64,000 bases of DNA from Ectobius pallidus (lineage: Eukaryota > Arthropoda > Insecta > Blattodea > Ectobiidae), in the NCBI GenBank assembly GCA_964059195.1, contig CAXKWD010000002.1, positions 50,246,923 through 50,310,922 of the forward strand, written 5' to 3'. The translations under genes and the position numbers were made by a program. How positions within the stretch are numbered: the first letter of the stretch is position 1; every line of letters starts with the position of its first letter. Shown in pieces: positions 35,055 to 47,767 of the stretch. The notes beneath the pieces are model-generated. The model was not told the DNA's origin. It saw only the letters and a program-made list of their open reading frames with translations, and made no database searches.

Positions 35055-35925
35055 TTATTAGTGTGCAACATTACTAGTGATGAGATGTAAATTTGTGGAT
35101 AAACATGATTTTCGCTCCTGCTTTTTAATTATATCTCTATATTTGAACCTCAAAAATTCACGTTTAACATTAAAAATATGTGCTGCTCTCTCCAAACTCT
35201 TCCTTCAAAATGTGGCTCAATATAGCATTTGTAAACGTGAGATCCGGACGCAATTCTTCAGCGAATGTATACGCATATAATTATATCTGTGTAATTATTT
35301 TCATTGTACAAAAAGTGTAAGATTTCATAAATAAAATATAATACATTAAACACTGCTCCATCGGATATATATACAACTGAACAATTCTGACATGAAACGA
35401 GATATTTTATACAGTATTGTTATCGAACACCTTGTACGTAAACAACACAGGTCACTGTGTGACTCATTCTTTAAGTCAACACAACACTATGTAATTACTA
35501 TATTGACTTTCATAATATGTTAATACGCCTAGCAGTCATGTAAACTTCCCTTCAAACATGAACGAAACTCTTTTGTTATCCTAGAGAGGGGAGCAAATAT
35601 TGAAAAATTGGATGTGTTGGTGGCGAACAAAAACTGTCAAGCGGTAGCGATCCCTGTAGCATCCGTAAATTAACTTGATTGGCAGATCCGACAGAAAGGA
35701 TGTTTAATCGAAAGCAGGTGATACACACCCTTTACTTTTCTAAAGTAATCAACCAGTCTTTCCCACCCTCCAACAGCGGTTGTGACGTATTAAAATGTGA
35801 TATTCAACATCATTTATTGCGTCGAAATACTGCAAATGAGATCGGTAAATTTTAACTTTCTTTTATAATAGGCCTAATAATAATAATTCTTTAGTATACC
35901 TTAAATGTAAGGATTCGCAGTGGCG
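35055..35925. other. No recognisable feature
   Basis: AT-rich, no supported signal. The 67-codon frame at 35077-35280 has no domain. Confidence 0.3.
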
Positions 35926-35927
35926 GT

Positions 35928-36200
35928 GGACCATGGTGTAGTTGGTTAAGGCACTACGCTACCAAGTAGAAAGTCGAGGGTTCGGTCGCTAGGATTTTTC
36001 GATTACCCTAATCCTTCACTATGGTCCTACGTACGACTTAGGACCAATACGACCAACTCTGCCAGACAGGGGACTTATTTGGAAGTTAGCCGAGAATTAC
36101 GTACTGCGACCTCCCTACAAAAACTATCTAGAAGGTCAACTCCCAGTTAAGATATTAGGAGGATGGAGTGGCTGATAAACTACCAACTGCCTGAGAATAT
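35928..36200 (+). mobile_element. tRNA-derived SINE (sense head)
   Basis: An A-box-type GGTGTAGTTGGTTAAGGCAC (about 35935-35955) is followed by a B-box-like GAGGGTTCGGTCGC. The body runs through TAGGACCAATACGACC and AACTCTGCCAGACAGG into the tRNA-like repeat at 36202. It may form one composite unit with that repeat. Confidence 0.55.
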
Positions 36201-36201
36201 T

Positions 36202-36306
36202 ATAGGAGAAAAATTCCTCTGACACTTCGGCTAACAGTGCTGCAGCTCTACCAACAGAGCTAAGACAGAGTCCGCTTCTCAGTGCCACATGGAACCTTTC
36301 TCCTAT
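36202..36306 (-). repeat. tRNA-like unit, copy 3 (antisense, B-box lost)
   Basis: The outer inverted pair is ATAGGAGAAAAATTCC at 36202 and GGAACCTTTCTCCTAT at 36291-36306. On the minus strand it holds a tRNA-like 5' half (TTAGCTCTGTTGGTAGAGC) but lacks the T-arm/B-box of copies 1 and 2. Homology with copy 2 continues outside this span on both sides (for example GAGGTAGAC upstream and AATATTCTCA downstream). Confidence 0.7.
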
Positions 36307-36319
36307 GAATGATTACCCT

Positions 36320-38620
36320 TAATGTCTACCTCTCTCCTATGGTCTACTTCATGAGTGAAGGTGTTTAATAGACACTTAACCTAAGTAACGCTTCATTTAA
36401 CCTTGAGAATAACGGGACATTTATTTCGATTATTTTAGTTTTCCAGTACTGAGTTAGAAGGACAATTTTTAATTTTAATTATTTATATTTAAAATTATTA
36501 TATACGGCAACATATCTGCAAAAGTCAGTAGTATTTAATGTAAAATTGACTATGGTTTACAGGTTAGTACTTAATACTTTCCTCTTGGTACGCGTTTCGG
36601 TGCTAGTTGGCCATCCCCTAGCGGTACTTTACATCATCAAGTGAGTAGCCTATGTAGGTTTTGTGGGTCCGATTGCGTTGCTACAGGCACGAAATACATA
36701 ACAACTGTTCACGTGTTCTATATTTAATTCATTTTCTATCCATAATTTCAAAAGCAAGTGTTACATAATCTACGATAACAATGTGATAATGCAAAAACGA
36801 TTCTAAATGTGCATTAAATTTATTTTTAGTTTTCCACCTGAAAATTCAATAACCAAACTTTTATCTCAGTCACATTTATACCCATTTATAGATAGCTCCT
36901 GTCAGATGGAAACTTTTTCCATGAGCAAGCGAAATGCTACATAATTGAAACGTTATACTTGATTTGAAATAACTGAATATGAACAATAGCAGACTGGAGA
37001 AAATCCACACCTGTATTGGAATTGTCCCCGTACTCTAGTGTACGATTAATGAGGCCTTCGTGTCATAAGCTGCACTAAATTACTTTTTCCCCATTAATTA
37101 CAATTCAGGCCAATCTCGTTACCATGGCTTTACCTGTTGATATCGTTATTGGGCGAAAATATTTAATGATGTCTTGTTAACCTATAACCGCTCGGTTAAT
37201 TTCCTGGCCGCCCGTATATCGCGTAATCTAGAAATGGAATTAAACGGATTTATAAAGCCTTGATTGGCAAATACTGCGATCTATATGCTTATGGAGCACA
37301 CCTGGAACGTTATAAATATCACACTAGGAATAACTATCTTATAAACCAATCACCTGTGGGACTGACAAAATCCAATAAATGGTTACTTCAATATCCATTA
37401 CAAGGTTTAACAAATTACCAGATGGGTCTGATTAGGCCTTTGTTCCTGTAAACAGGTTTAGAAGTGTTTTTTAATCAGTCGAATGTAAAAGAAGCACTTT
37501 TAACGGTAGATATTAGGTAAAATAAGAAAATTATGCCATTCAGTGGAATAACATTATAACACCCCAGAATAACCAACTTTGATTGCTTCACATGGAAAAT
37601 ACTCTTTTAGTTTAAATTGCTTGCATGCAATTATTGAATATACTCAGTTTGATAAAAATTTGAAATTCAAAAATTCACTACGGCATTTTTAAATGTGAAA
37701 TTTCTCCTATGAGAAAAGCAATTAATTAAAATTATAAAAAGACAAATATTTACAATAATTATTATTATAACTACAATATTAATACCACCAATTAATTTAA
37801 ACTATTCTATGGAGTCAATAATTAGACATATCTATAATAATTCTGCATACGTTACATAAACTAGATATTAGTTTTAACAACTTTCGGGTTTGAAGAAAAA
37901 GCTTTGTAAATTTAATCCTGAGCAATGACGTGTTCCAAAAATACGGATTTCCATTTGGACATTTAATTATGCGAAAATATCAATAAAAGAGTTTTTAAGT
38001 AATTAGAGCACCATTTCCCTTAACTAGAGCACTTAAACTTCAGAACAATTTTACTGCCTGAATTCTCACATGTTTTAGCTACCTCATTTCCTAGCTAATC
38101 TCATGGGTCAACGATTATAACCAGCTCCGCGAATCTCTAATGTTTAATTTGAAACTGCACTATTGTAGATGCAAGCAAGGGAAAAATAAATACATAAAAC
38201 CTGAACAAATAATGCTTGGTTATTTGTTAAAGAACCATCCGTATTTTTTCCTTCCTATGCTTCAACCAGATCAGCAGTGCACCATCCTTGTTTTCATTGC
38301 AAAGCAATGCCTGACCTACAATAGCTCATGAGAAAGGAACTTTGCCAAATGTTGGAAACATATTAGACCTAATATTATTCCTCCTAGCATTAACAAAATT
38401 TTCAGAGTTACATTCTACAATAAGCAATATTCCTTGGCTCAGTGGTTATATTTGTAGACTATTTGCGTATTTATTTATTTATCATATCAGCTTTCCCTTC
38501 CATTAGCCTGAAGCGGATAAGATAAAATTTAACAGTTGATCTAGTATTATTTAAAGGCTAATTAAACAAAGATATAAAATAGAGAATAAATCACATAACT
38601 ATGCAAATTTTAAGAACACA
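36320..38620. other. No recognisable gene
   Basis: AT-rich sequence. Short frames at 37260-37451 and 38140-38331 show no domain. A fragment near 36580-36640 (CGCGTTTCGGTGCTAGTTGG) has a locally higher GC content, class unknown. Confidence 0.25.
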
Positions 38621-38632
38621 TTTGCCAAGCAG

Positions 38633-39015
38633 CATAGGCGTAACCAGGCCGACCATATGGGGGGGTTATAACATCCGCGGGGTCTGGCGAGTATGGAAGG
38701 AGAGGGGGGTCCGGGGGCCCTCCCCCGGAAAATTTAAAAAATTAAGATAAAAAATAACGAGTTTTAAGCTTCCGGGGGTTCTCCCACGGAAAATTTTAAA
38801 AATTAAGATGCAAAATAACAAGTTTTAAGCTTCCGGGGGTCCTTCCCCGGAAATTTTTAAAAATTAAGACGCAAAATAACGAGTTTTAAGCTTCCCACGC
38901 TTTATACTTGTATTAAGCAATTTATGGGCAGACTTAAAAAATTATACAATTTTCCTTTTTTTAATCAATGGGGGGGGGTTCAAACCCCCAAACCCCTCCC
39001 CTCGCTACGCCTATG
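38633..39015 (+). mobile_element. hAT-type MITE, family CATAGGCGTA, copy 1 with perfect 8-bp TSD
   Basis: The termini CATAGGCGTA ... TACGCCTATG are perfect inverted repeats. The flanks carry the duplication CCAAGCAG (38625-38632 and 39016-39023). The interior holds three tandem units of exactly 61 bp (starting 38710, 38771, 38832), each of the form TCCGGGGG...CCCGGAAAATT...AACGAGTTTTAAGCT. These are followed by a G9/C-rich pair (GGGGGGGGGTTCAAACCCCC). The second copy is inverted at 53643-53983. There is no coding sequence. Confidence 0.95.
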
Positions 39016-39024
39016 CCAAGCAGT

Positions 39025-40730
39025 ATATAGTAACAAAAATTTATGACATCATAACGTGGGAAAACTTGGTTTTCGTAGAAGAATAGTTCAAAGAAATCTG
39101 TTTACCCCTATATAACTCAACAAGTGTGGTTCATATAACTCCGATCATACAGATAGCTTATAATGCTCCAATAACGTTGCCGGTTTCTTTGTACCGTACG
39201 TTGAATAAAAAGGATCACAAATTTGTCTTATAAAGCGAACAACCTATGATTTTCATCCTAAACTTACACGAAATCCATCAGCATTATTTCAAAACTGTAA
39301 AAATATAAATCACTCATCTTTGTATGAACTGTATTGACATCTGTAGAAGTCGGAATAGTAAAAGTAGACGGAACTTTGTGTATAAAGCGGTAATATGGCT
39401 AAGAATTTGTTAAACTGTATTCACTCCTATGATGATCATAAATTGTTGGATGAACAATGCGTTCTGATCATTTAGTCATTATTTTAATTCATCCCTGTAT
39501 ATAATTTAAAACTATTTGAGGCAATAATAGTAATGTCCATATAGGATTAAAATAATTTAAAATATTGTACAAATAACTTAATTTAAATTATGTTACAGTC
39601 AAACTGTGTTATCGACATCGTCAGCTTAAGAGCAGCAATATTGTACTTATTTCTTAAAACATAATATCTGACAGATTTAAAATTAAAAAATGGAGATTTC
39701 ACAAATAAACATCCCGTCATATTATAAAAAAGATTATTCAGAAGCCAACCAGAGGAAACCATTTTAAAAGTTGGTATAATGTATTGAAACATGTGATAAA
39801 TGACCAAACGAATGCCACATACGATATAATAAAGGGGGAAATGTCTCTCTGACTAGGAACAGTTTCTAATTAGTTTTCGCTTTCGGATAATGTATAGACC
39901 TAATTCGATCATAACTTTTGGCTCACTCTGTACATTAACGGCAATCTACTATTCTGTTTAATGGTCAGATTCTCAGTCTCTATTATTAGATTTCCTCGAG
40001 AATCCAAAACCAAACTGAATTAGGAACTGAGATTACTAGTGTTTGAAAGTATTGGCTATGATTCGCAGCATTACTGAGACAGATGTCAGGATTTGAATAC
40101 TAATTATTGAGGTATTGCCAGCATCTGGTGGGAGGATTAGCGGTTGGGATGAGTTTGACCGCTCTATTAACACTGCTTGCTATAAGCAGGAGGATTTCAT
40201 CTCCAGCTGTGGACCCATATACTCGTGCATTAGTGATTAGGTATTCCTCCTACACATTCACTGTCACTATGTTCACATTGACTTCGTACCGCCTTTTCAA
40301 TACTGTAAATACTTATATTTTACATAGAAAAGAGGGGGAAAATTTTTTTTCGATGTGCGTAAAGTTGAAATTTGGCAAGTTGTTGTTAGTGCCTGAGGTG
40401 AGTCTATAAATCAAGCTGTATGTTTATGCATTGTTATTAATTTATGCAAAATAAATAAATGAAAAGGTTCAATTGGTCATAAAATCCTTACAAAATAATC
40501 TCCCTATTTTGAAATATTTATTACCGTAAATCTATCTACTTACTTTAAGTTCAGTGCTATCATAGAAAAACAGTTAATCATACAGGTTCCTAAAGTTATT
40601 TTTTTAATTTGTATATTTAAGAAGCTTGGCCTAACCATTCTTCTTAACTCCACCTAAAAAACACATTATAAACCTCACTGACAGACAAGTTATGTCATAT
40701 GCATGTGAGATAGACTATTAACGGCATCAG
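39025..40730. other. No recognisable gene
   Basis: AT-rich sequence. The 100-codon frame at 40107-40409 is the longest here but has no domain I recognise. Confidence 0.25.
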
Positions 40731-40732
40731 TC

Positions 40733-40857
40733 ATAGGAGAGAGGTTCCATCTGGCGCTGTGAAATGAACTCTGGCTTAGCTCAGTTAGTAGAGCAGCGGC
40801 ACAGATAACAAAAGATCCTGGGTTCAAATCCCAGTGTCAGAGGAATTTTTCTCCTAT
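40733..40857 (+). repeat. tRNA-like unit, copy 2
   Basis: An imperfect outer inverted pair (ATAGGAGAGAGGTTCC and GGAATTTTTCTCCTAT) brackets a tRNA-like core. The core has A-box TTAGCTCAGTTAGTAGAGC and T-arm CTGGG-TTCAAAT-CCCAG, followed by a T5 run. The anticodon stem is degenerate here, unlike copy 1. The homology to copy 3 extends at least 50 bp upstream of the core, so the tRNA-like part is not at the 5' end of the repeat. Confidence 0.75.
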
Positions 40858-41599
40858 AATACTCTCATGAATGTCCAACAGAGACAATAATCTGTGGTCC
40901 ATTAATGCATATATATATATATTTTAAAAATATATATCTATGTTTTCTAATAATTTAATGTTACTAATTAAAACAGCAGCAACATCTCATTATTAGAATA
41001 CTAACTTTAATGGGAAAGCAATTTAGCTATTGTAATGTAGATTGAAAGGGATTACGGTTTATCAGTTGGCTCTGGTTATGCTGATTGAACAATTATCCCC
41101 ATATTGTTTGCGATGCGGTAAATTAAACACATTCAAATGGAATCAATGCATATTCTTTGCATTCAGATGCCATTCACCGATGGAATAAAATTATATAGGC
41201 CTATTTATAAATATGGCGCCTAACTGATAAATGTTAATAAATAAGAAAGAGGAATTAAAGGTCTTAATACCGGAATATAAGCATATTTTGTTCAAATAAA
41301 CATAACGAATAGCCAATAAGCCCACACTAAAGAGAACTGAAAATATGTTCTGTATACATAGGAAGTCTTTTGTTTTAACTGGTAAAGCTAGTCAAAAAGT
41401 ATTGTTTAAACGGCTCTTACGAATGAACTCTGCAGAGGATATTAGCCTATATGCACAACTTGGCGGAAAAATACAATAATTGAGGAGATATATTATATTC
41501 AAGGGGCGTATATAAGAAACCCATGTTTTGAGACAATCACATTAGTAATGTTTACATGTCGTTGAAAACCAGTGTAAATTATTTATTTTTTCAAATATA

Positions 41600-42482
41600 C
41601 AGAGTCCGCCAGAAAAATGTATACACTCTTTGTCAGACTGTATCGGGATATTACCAGTATGTTGTACTATGGTCTTACGCTCAACACATGTCGTTACTTT
41701 CAACACGATAGTGACAAAACAAAATGGCTGGAGCACGCTTAACGTTCGAGCAGCGAAAATGCGTTCTGAAGTGGTTTATCAGGTTTGATAATGCCGTTGA
41801 AGTGCAGCGTCAGTGGAGGCGGGAGTTTGAAACAGAACTCCCAGCCCGTCTATCAATTAAACGCATTATTGGCAAGTTTGAGGCACATGGAACGATTTGT
41901 GATATTCATAAAGGAAGATAAGGAAGACCGCGTACAGCTACAAGCCCTGCTTCGTCGGATCTCGCGTTGGAAAAGTTTGTTACTTCTCCACAAAAGTGTG
42001 CGCGTGAAGTGGGGATTAGCAGTACAAGTGTACGACGAATTCTGAAAGGTGCTAAGTGGAAACCTTACATTCCACGGTTACTGCATGTGATTAATGATGA
42101 CGATCCTGATTGGACGAAGAGGGCCCATTGAGTTCCCTCCACGGTCGCCAGAATTAACCCCTATGGACTTTTACTTATGAGGAACCGTGAAAGATTAAGT
42201 CTATCGACGTAAGCCACGCACGTTGGAGGAACTTCGCCAGGAGATTACAGCGGCATGTGCTGCGATCTCCTTTGAAACATTGACCGACGTAGCTGCGGCG
42301 ACCGCTCATCGTTCAGTAATGTGTCTGGCCGCCAACGGCCAACATTTTGAACATCTAATGTAACCACTGAACTAAGAAAGTACTACCGGTAGATGTTTGA
42401 TTAGTATTTAAATTAAAAAAAAACAAACCTAATAAATAGTTTCGTTCCTTAAAGTGTGTATACATTTTTCTGGCGGACCCTG
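41600..42482 (+). mobile_element. Tc1/mariner-like element, 883 bp, core deleted, TA TSD
   Basis: The terminal inverted repeats are about 33 bp. The left starts CAGAGTCCGCCAGAAAAATG + TATACAC and the right ends GTGTATACATTTTTCTGG + CGGACCCTG. TA flanks both sides (41598-41599 and 42483-42484). The interior is a transposase pseudogene (41724-42363) with its middle removed. Mobilisation would need a transposase supplied elsewhere. Confidence 0.93.
41724..42363 (+). pseudogene. Mariner-superfamily transposase pseudogene
   Basis: The N-terminus reads 'MAGARLTFEQRKCVLKWFIR' and continues to 'SIKRIIGKFEAHGTICDIHKG', a helix-turn-helix DNA-binding domain of the type annotated in insect transposase-like proteins as DUF4817. 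An in-frame stop follows at about 41919-41921. Then comes 'GRPRT' and a second DNA-binding segment with '[20 protein letters not shown]'. A deletion near 42128 removes most of the DDE domain and resumes at 'FPPRSPELTPMDFYL', which keeps the final acidic region. Further stops precede a C-terminus with 'RKPRTLEELRQEITAACAAI' and a terminal 'NGQHFEHLM'. Confidence 0.88.
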
Positions 42483-42484
42483 TA

Positions 42485-43900
42485 TAATAAAGATGACAAT
42501 AGCACTGACATTAACAGAATGAAACCCTTTACAATGGGTGTAAGTATTGTTTTAACCCTTTTTATGTATAATATTTTATAACTATGTAATATGATACGTA
42601 TTCATGGGAAAATTATATGACATACATTTATTTTTAAATGTTTAATGATAACGAGAAAAGTTAAGTGAACACAAACTGAAACGTCCAGTGGATATTTCTA
42701 TAGCAGTTCAATGAAACAAAAAGTATTTTAAACGTATCACTTTTCAGCTTATCTACGGATCAGTGCATACAGATTTTTATATCAGTTCAATGAAACGAAC
42801 AATATATTAAACTTCTTACTTTTCAGCATGTCTACAGATCAATGTCCATCACTTGAATTGCAGTTTGCTTCTGCTTCTCCCTGACCTTATTGATTGGCTC
42901 TGGAGAATATGTATTCAAACCAACTTACTTCCTCTTCAGTGAGGAATCTGAAGAGATTCCTTTTGTCATTTTCCTTAGCAGTATTCAATTTAACAGAGGC
43001 AATTGGTTGTAAGTTTAAATTGAATGAAATTTAAGGAGACTTTTTGTAAAGGAAAATGGTTCATAAGAACCAGAATATGAACCGCACACTGCAACTCCGC
43101 CATGTTGAGAAAATGCAATTCTTTGATAGGACTAGATTTTGAAACTTGAATTTCTACTTTTGGGTGTCTGTGGAAAAAGTTCCTTGAGTACAGGATTCCA
43201 ATCTTTCATAATATCTGCACCATTTAGAACTACAAAGGTTGTAGGCCTAGGGTTTTCTCGACAGTTCTTGATTATTTCTGTATATTCTCCAAAATATGAA
43301 TGTTCTCCACTTTTCGAAATGGCGCCAAATCTCTAAATTTCGATACCTCGAAACGAAAACGTACAGGTTAGCCAACAGGACCATGGGGAACAAGATTATG
43401 TCTAAGTCACAAGCCCCTTGTGCATTTAACTCCTCAATTGTTCTTAACATCGCAATTATTAATATATTCACCCCTCTAACAAAATTTCAAGATAGAGGCA
43501 TGATTAAAGTGGTTTATGTTTAACTCTTCTACAATAACCTAGAGTCACAGGTTGACCTTTTCACTTATTACAAAGTTCTGGTTGTAGGAACACAAATAAT
43601 GCATTGAGTAAACCATTCCATTAGCTATTAGCACAAGTGCAGGAAAACTGCTATACAAAGAAGCTGTTGTAGTAGGCCTATGTGCTTTTATAAGAAAAGG
43701 GAAGATTAACTTCTTCGCGTACATAATTGGAAATAACCTATGACATTATGTTTAAAAAGATGTAGGTCTATGCATTTGCCAGTGATAATCTTAAATATGT
43801 AGGATTTTTTGTTTTTAAAGGAATTTAAAATTCCATGGTAATCCTAAGATTAGACAAAAAATTGCCATTAAATGGAATTTATTTTTTATTTATTTATTTT
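42485..43900. other. No recognisable gene; one short tandem duplication
   Basis: At about 42690-42845 two ~79-bp units occur in tandem, sharing CAGTTCAATGAAAC, ATTAAAC-T-TTACTTTTCAGC and TCTAC-GATCA-TG. The rest has no supported signal. The overlapping frames at 43139-43523 have no domain. Confidence 0.45.
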
Positions 43901-43904
43901 TCCG

Positions 43905-44395
43905 ACTTTGGCCGTCTGTGGACCGCACGGAACCTAAGGCTTTTTGGTCAATGTCTTCTTCTTCTGAACCTCTTCATTCTTTCACCTCTCATCTTTTTCT
44001 CTTCCTTAGATACTACCAGCTTAGGCCCACATTTTGGTGATTTCTCTTTGAATGTTTTGATGCTGTCAACTCTTGTTTCTAACTCTTTTCTGTTGTGAAT
44101 CATATCTGCTGTAAGTCCACTTTCCACTGCATTGGCTTTTTTTTTTAACCAACTTTGTAGATATTTTCAGTCCAGTGACGTACTTGAATATCCTCTTAGC
44201 CGGTTCTCATCCTTTCTCGCCAGATGTCCGTAGAATTTCAACCTTCGCTTCCGCATGGTGCCTGTGATTTTCTCAGTGTCTTTGTAGAGGTCGACATTTT
44301 TCCTGTTCAAACATGTCCCGTCAGCATCCTTTATGTTCCTAGAATTTTTCTCTCCTTATTTCGAGTTTTCGAAGCTCCCCTTTTTTAAGTTTGTT
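43905..44395 (-). mobile_element. LINE 3' coding end, antisense and decayed
   Basis: The minus strand encodes 'IKDADGTCLNRKNVDLYKDT' then 'EKITGTMRKRRLKFYGHLAR'. After a frameshift it gives a 'KRIFKYVTGLKIST'-like segment and 'RVDSIKTFKEKSPKCGPKLV'. This series (R-K-R-R-L-x-F-Y-G-H-L, then a basic tail) is the familiar C-terminal part of a common insect LINE polyprotein. A poly-GAA stretch follows. It differs from the LINE family at 382-890 and 62160-62455. Confidence 0.65.
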
Positions 44396-44399
44396 GGAA

Positions 44400-44760
44400 G
44401 GGTAGGCGTTACCTTCTCCTCCAAGTTAAAACTGAGGTTGTAAGTCCCAGAGTTTGGTTCTTCTGCCCTCTAAACCGTTGGGAATCCTCATCATCCGCCT
44501 TAGAGGCCGTTAACCGTTACCTTCCCCAATTTATAAACCCGGGAGAAAACGGGCTGCCTCATCTGTGAAGTCCGCCGTACCGAAGGTCTCCTTCTCCGCC
44601 TCTCTTGCCAATGAGGTCTTCAACGTTACCCTGTCAAGAGGCCCTTACAAGGTACTACCATCCAGAGCCAGATGGACCAAGGTTTTTTTAACGAGGTGTT
44701 ACTCCTCCCACTTCCCCTTTCTCATCCGGGCTTCGGAGCGGAAATCGCGGAATTTATTTA
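44400..44760. repeat. GC-richer block of unknown class
   Basis: The composition is distinctly higher in G+C than its surroundings, with no in-window homologue found. A 103-codon frame (44565-44876) crosses it without a known domain. It could be a retroelement 5' or UTR fragment. Confidence 0.3.
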
Positions 44761-44884
44761 TTATAACCTTTATAAATATTTATCTTTTCCAAATTTTGCA
44801 AAGAACAAAATTTACCAGAAATATTATTTTAAGGATTTTTTGTTACTTAATTGCTTTCAGAAAGACCGTACTATAATACACACA

Positions 44885-45425
44885 TTATATGTGACGTAAC
44901 AGTATCATAAAGGCATCCAATAAAGTACAGATTTTCATCATAACACTGGTGTGGTATCAATTAATGTCGAACACGGAACAGCCTTGAAACCTTGAAAGCA
45001 GGAAATGAAACTGCGTAACAAACAACATGCATTTAAAATAAAATCAACTACGTTCGTGTTAATTTTAATGCTATGCTGACATGAGTTCATTTCGTGTTTT
45101 AAAGCTCGTTGGTTTCAGGTTAAAACAGCCAAGAGATCTTCGACCCAAACATGCCATCAGCTGCCATCTATCGCAAAAGTTGAGAAACAAAAGAACTTAC
45201 TAACAGCTGACTGCCGAGGTCAACCGTCTCCTTTATTTTTTATGAATCTGAAACCTCAAAATTTAAACATTTAATACGGTCGAACAAAAGCAGTCGTATG
45301 CTACTAGCCTTTAATGCTAATTAGGTTTCTGAAATGAATATTATGAAACGAAGAGAATTCCATAAGCATAAATGTCATTATAAGCTCGTTACAAAATGTA
45401 CTATTGTTTAATTCTATATAAGAGG
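44885..45425 (+). repeat. Dispersed repeat 'R', copy 2
   Basis: Same order of blocks as 26595-27010, including ATGTGACGTAAC, ACAGATTTTCATCATAACAC, TCGAACACGGA, TTTAAAATAAAATCAAC and AGAACTTACTAACAGCTGA. About 100 bp extra lies before the final GTCATTATAAGCTCGTTAC block. Orientation is the same as copy 1. Confidence 0.75.
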
Positions 45426-45523
45426 CTCAAGCAGTAGAGAACTCAATTTTTAAAAAGTCTTGAATATTTTGGCTTTCACTGAACCAATTTTCACAAATTT
45501 TTTCTCACTCATTCTTAGTAATG

Positions 45524-45710
45524 AGCGAGACCAGTCTTGGTCTTGCAGTCTTGGTCTTGGTCTTGCAGAAAATGCAAGACCGAGACCAAGACCAAATCAG
45601 CGTTAGCAAGACCAAGACCAAGACCGACCATGCAAGACCGAGACCAAGACCAAGACCAACCCTGCAAGACTCTGGCAAGAACAAGACCTAACTGCAAGAC
45701 TCTTGCAGTC
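45524..45710. repeat. Left subterminal CAAGAC array
   Basis: Runs of CTTGGT and, beyond a short spacer, ACCAAGACCAAGACC. The two orientations make the array able to fold on itself. Frames on both strands are Lys/Thr/Arg- or Leu/Gly/Ser-rich by-products. Confidence 0.9.
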
Positions 45711-46359
45711 TTGCTATTTGAAAAAGTTTTATAAATCCCGTTGTGTATGCAGCGAGCCAGCGACCACAACTCAAAGGCGCCGCAGAGTCGCTTGCCGGGG
45801 TAGTCCCAAGGCTGGTAGGCCTATAATGTAGAGGTTGCCTCATCGTGCGATAACCAATGAGAGCAGACCCGGTGCGTGACGCTGTCCGTATCCAAAAACG
45901 AGCGCACCTTTCAAATAATACATGTGAACTCCGTATACAACCTCTGTCACCACTACGTTAAGACTAATTACTGCAATGAAAACTTACAATTAATCTGACG
46001 GATTTCCCTGAATAGCTTTCCATACAGCTAGTTCCTTCAATTGGTGGGAGTTAAATTCATGATAAACACTCCATATTCATTTTTAAAATGTTTAATTGCA
46101 ATAGTTTTCTAGTATTATGGTACGAAAAACAAACATATGTAACAAAGGTCCTAAGTCATAAACGAAATTTCATTTTACGTACAATATAAATACTGACCAC
46201 ATAATTTATCAATAAAACTTTCTGCCATACAGTTATTTAATAACTAGTTTCTCTAACCTCTCACTGGGCTAAAAGAAACCTATGACTGAGGATTTATAAT
46301 AATTCTTTATTACAACCAAATGGTCATACTACGATGAATGGAGCAACAATGGAATGACA

Positions 46360-46510
46360 TATGGCAGGGGAAACCGGAGTACCCCGAGAATGCCTGCCCC
46401 GACCACACTTTGTCCACCACAAATTCCACATGGATCCATCGACATCCGATCCCGTGTCCCAGCAGTGGAAAGCGAGCGGTCTAGGCACTCAGCCATGGGG
46501 CGGCCTATGA
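46360..46510 (-). repeat. tRNA-derived SINE, antisense, nested
   Basis: The minus strand gives CCCCATGGCTGAGTGCCTAG (A-box-like) and GGGATCGGATGTCGATGG in the B-box position. A body follows with GGGGCAGGCATTCTCGGGG and ACTCCGGTTTCCCCTGCC. The B-box is degenerate. The GC content exceeds the surroundings. Confidence 0.5.
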
Positions 46511-47767
46511 CTAAGGATTTGAAATTTTAAACAGTAGCCCCCGTAACTTAAAACGCCTATTAACATGCTCAGTAGCCTATTTCATTAACGATGATATCCT
46601 TTTTTACACCTATCTCTAATATTAATAGCCTACTCTCACATATAGAATCTTTCCTGTCTACTTAAACAAAATATAACATAGCTATTCAGCTCATTCCATT
46701 CTCCTTGCAGAAAATTTCAAAATAAAGTGAAGTCTGAAAAAATCAGGTTATACGCCCGGTATTCTTCATAATTATTCAATAAAACGCAATTAAACCGTAC
46801 ATTAATTAAAACAGGAACTTATTTGACAGGTATTTGCTAGTTATTACTTTACAGTTATGTATCTGATTATACTGTAGCTATACAGGCCTACATTTTGTTG
46901 ATGATAGGTAGGACATCCACTGAAACCCATTTTTTAATACTACAATTTTGTTATTGACACATAACGGTGGCGGTGTTTAAGTTCTTGCTGCTGATTCATA
47001 TTAAGGATGCATATCGAATGGGAAAAGATAAAAAGTAGAAAATGCCTGGTCTAGAAATATTTTCTTGCATGAAGAATAGTTATAATTATTTATGACCCAT
47101 TTAGTTGAAGGCCCGAAACTTGAAAGCAAGTAGAAAGAAATTTATGGGGGGTAGCGGAAATCTTTTAAGTGCAGAAATGATCTGTTCACAATGTGTTATA
47201 AATTAGAACTAGGGTAGGCCTATATGGAAAGAGAAATATTATTTATTGCAGCCTATGAGTTTGGGTTTCGAAGGGACATTGTGTGATTTTCTATAGATTG
47301 CACAATTTCTAAAGCATCTGCTTCAATCTGCTTATGTTTTGTTACTATATTATACAGTTTTAAACAGGTCAGATAGAACCTCTCTCCTATGGGGAAATCT
47401 TTTAAACACTTCATACACATCCTGTTAATATTACTTCTTGTCTCCACAGCCGTTCAATTTGAAACTTTACAATATAATATTCATAATTTTACACTCTCAA
47501 ATAGTGTATAGCATCTCGTGGATTTGGGGTTTAAAGTTATGCAATAGGATAACAGAGCATATTCAAATTTACACTCAAAGTTTACTGTTCTAGCTCATAT
47601 CACCATGGACGTTTCGGTAAACAGCGTGACATCACATTACTGTTTACATGGTCAAAGCAACTAAAAGCAATTAGCTTTCGTTACTTTCGCAAGCAATAAC
47701 ACACGTGTAAACGGTGTAACTTTAAATCATGTAAACGTCATCGATCACAGTACGATGCATAAAAGAA

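Noticed and set aside
40107..40409. 100-codon plus-strand frame with a hydrophobic N-terminal segment
   Set aside because: One possible membrane-like segment is not enough. No family match and the region is otherwise non-coding.
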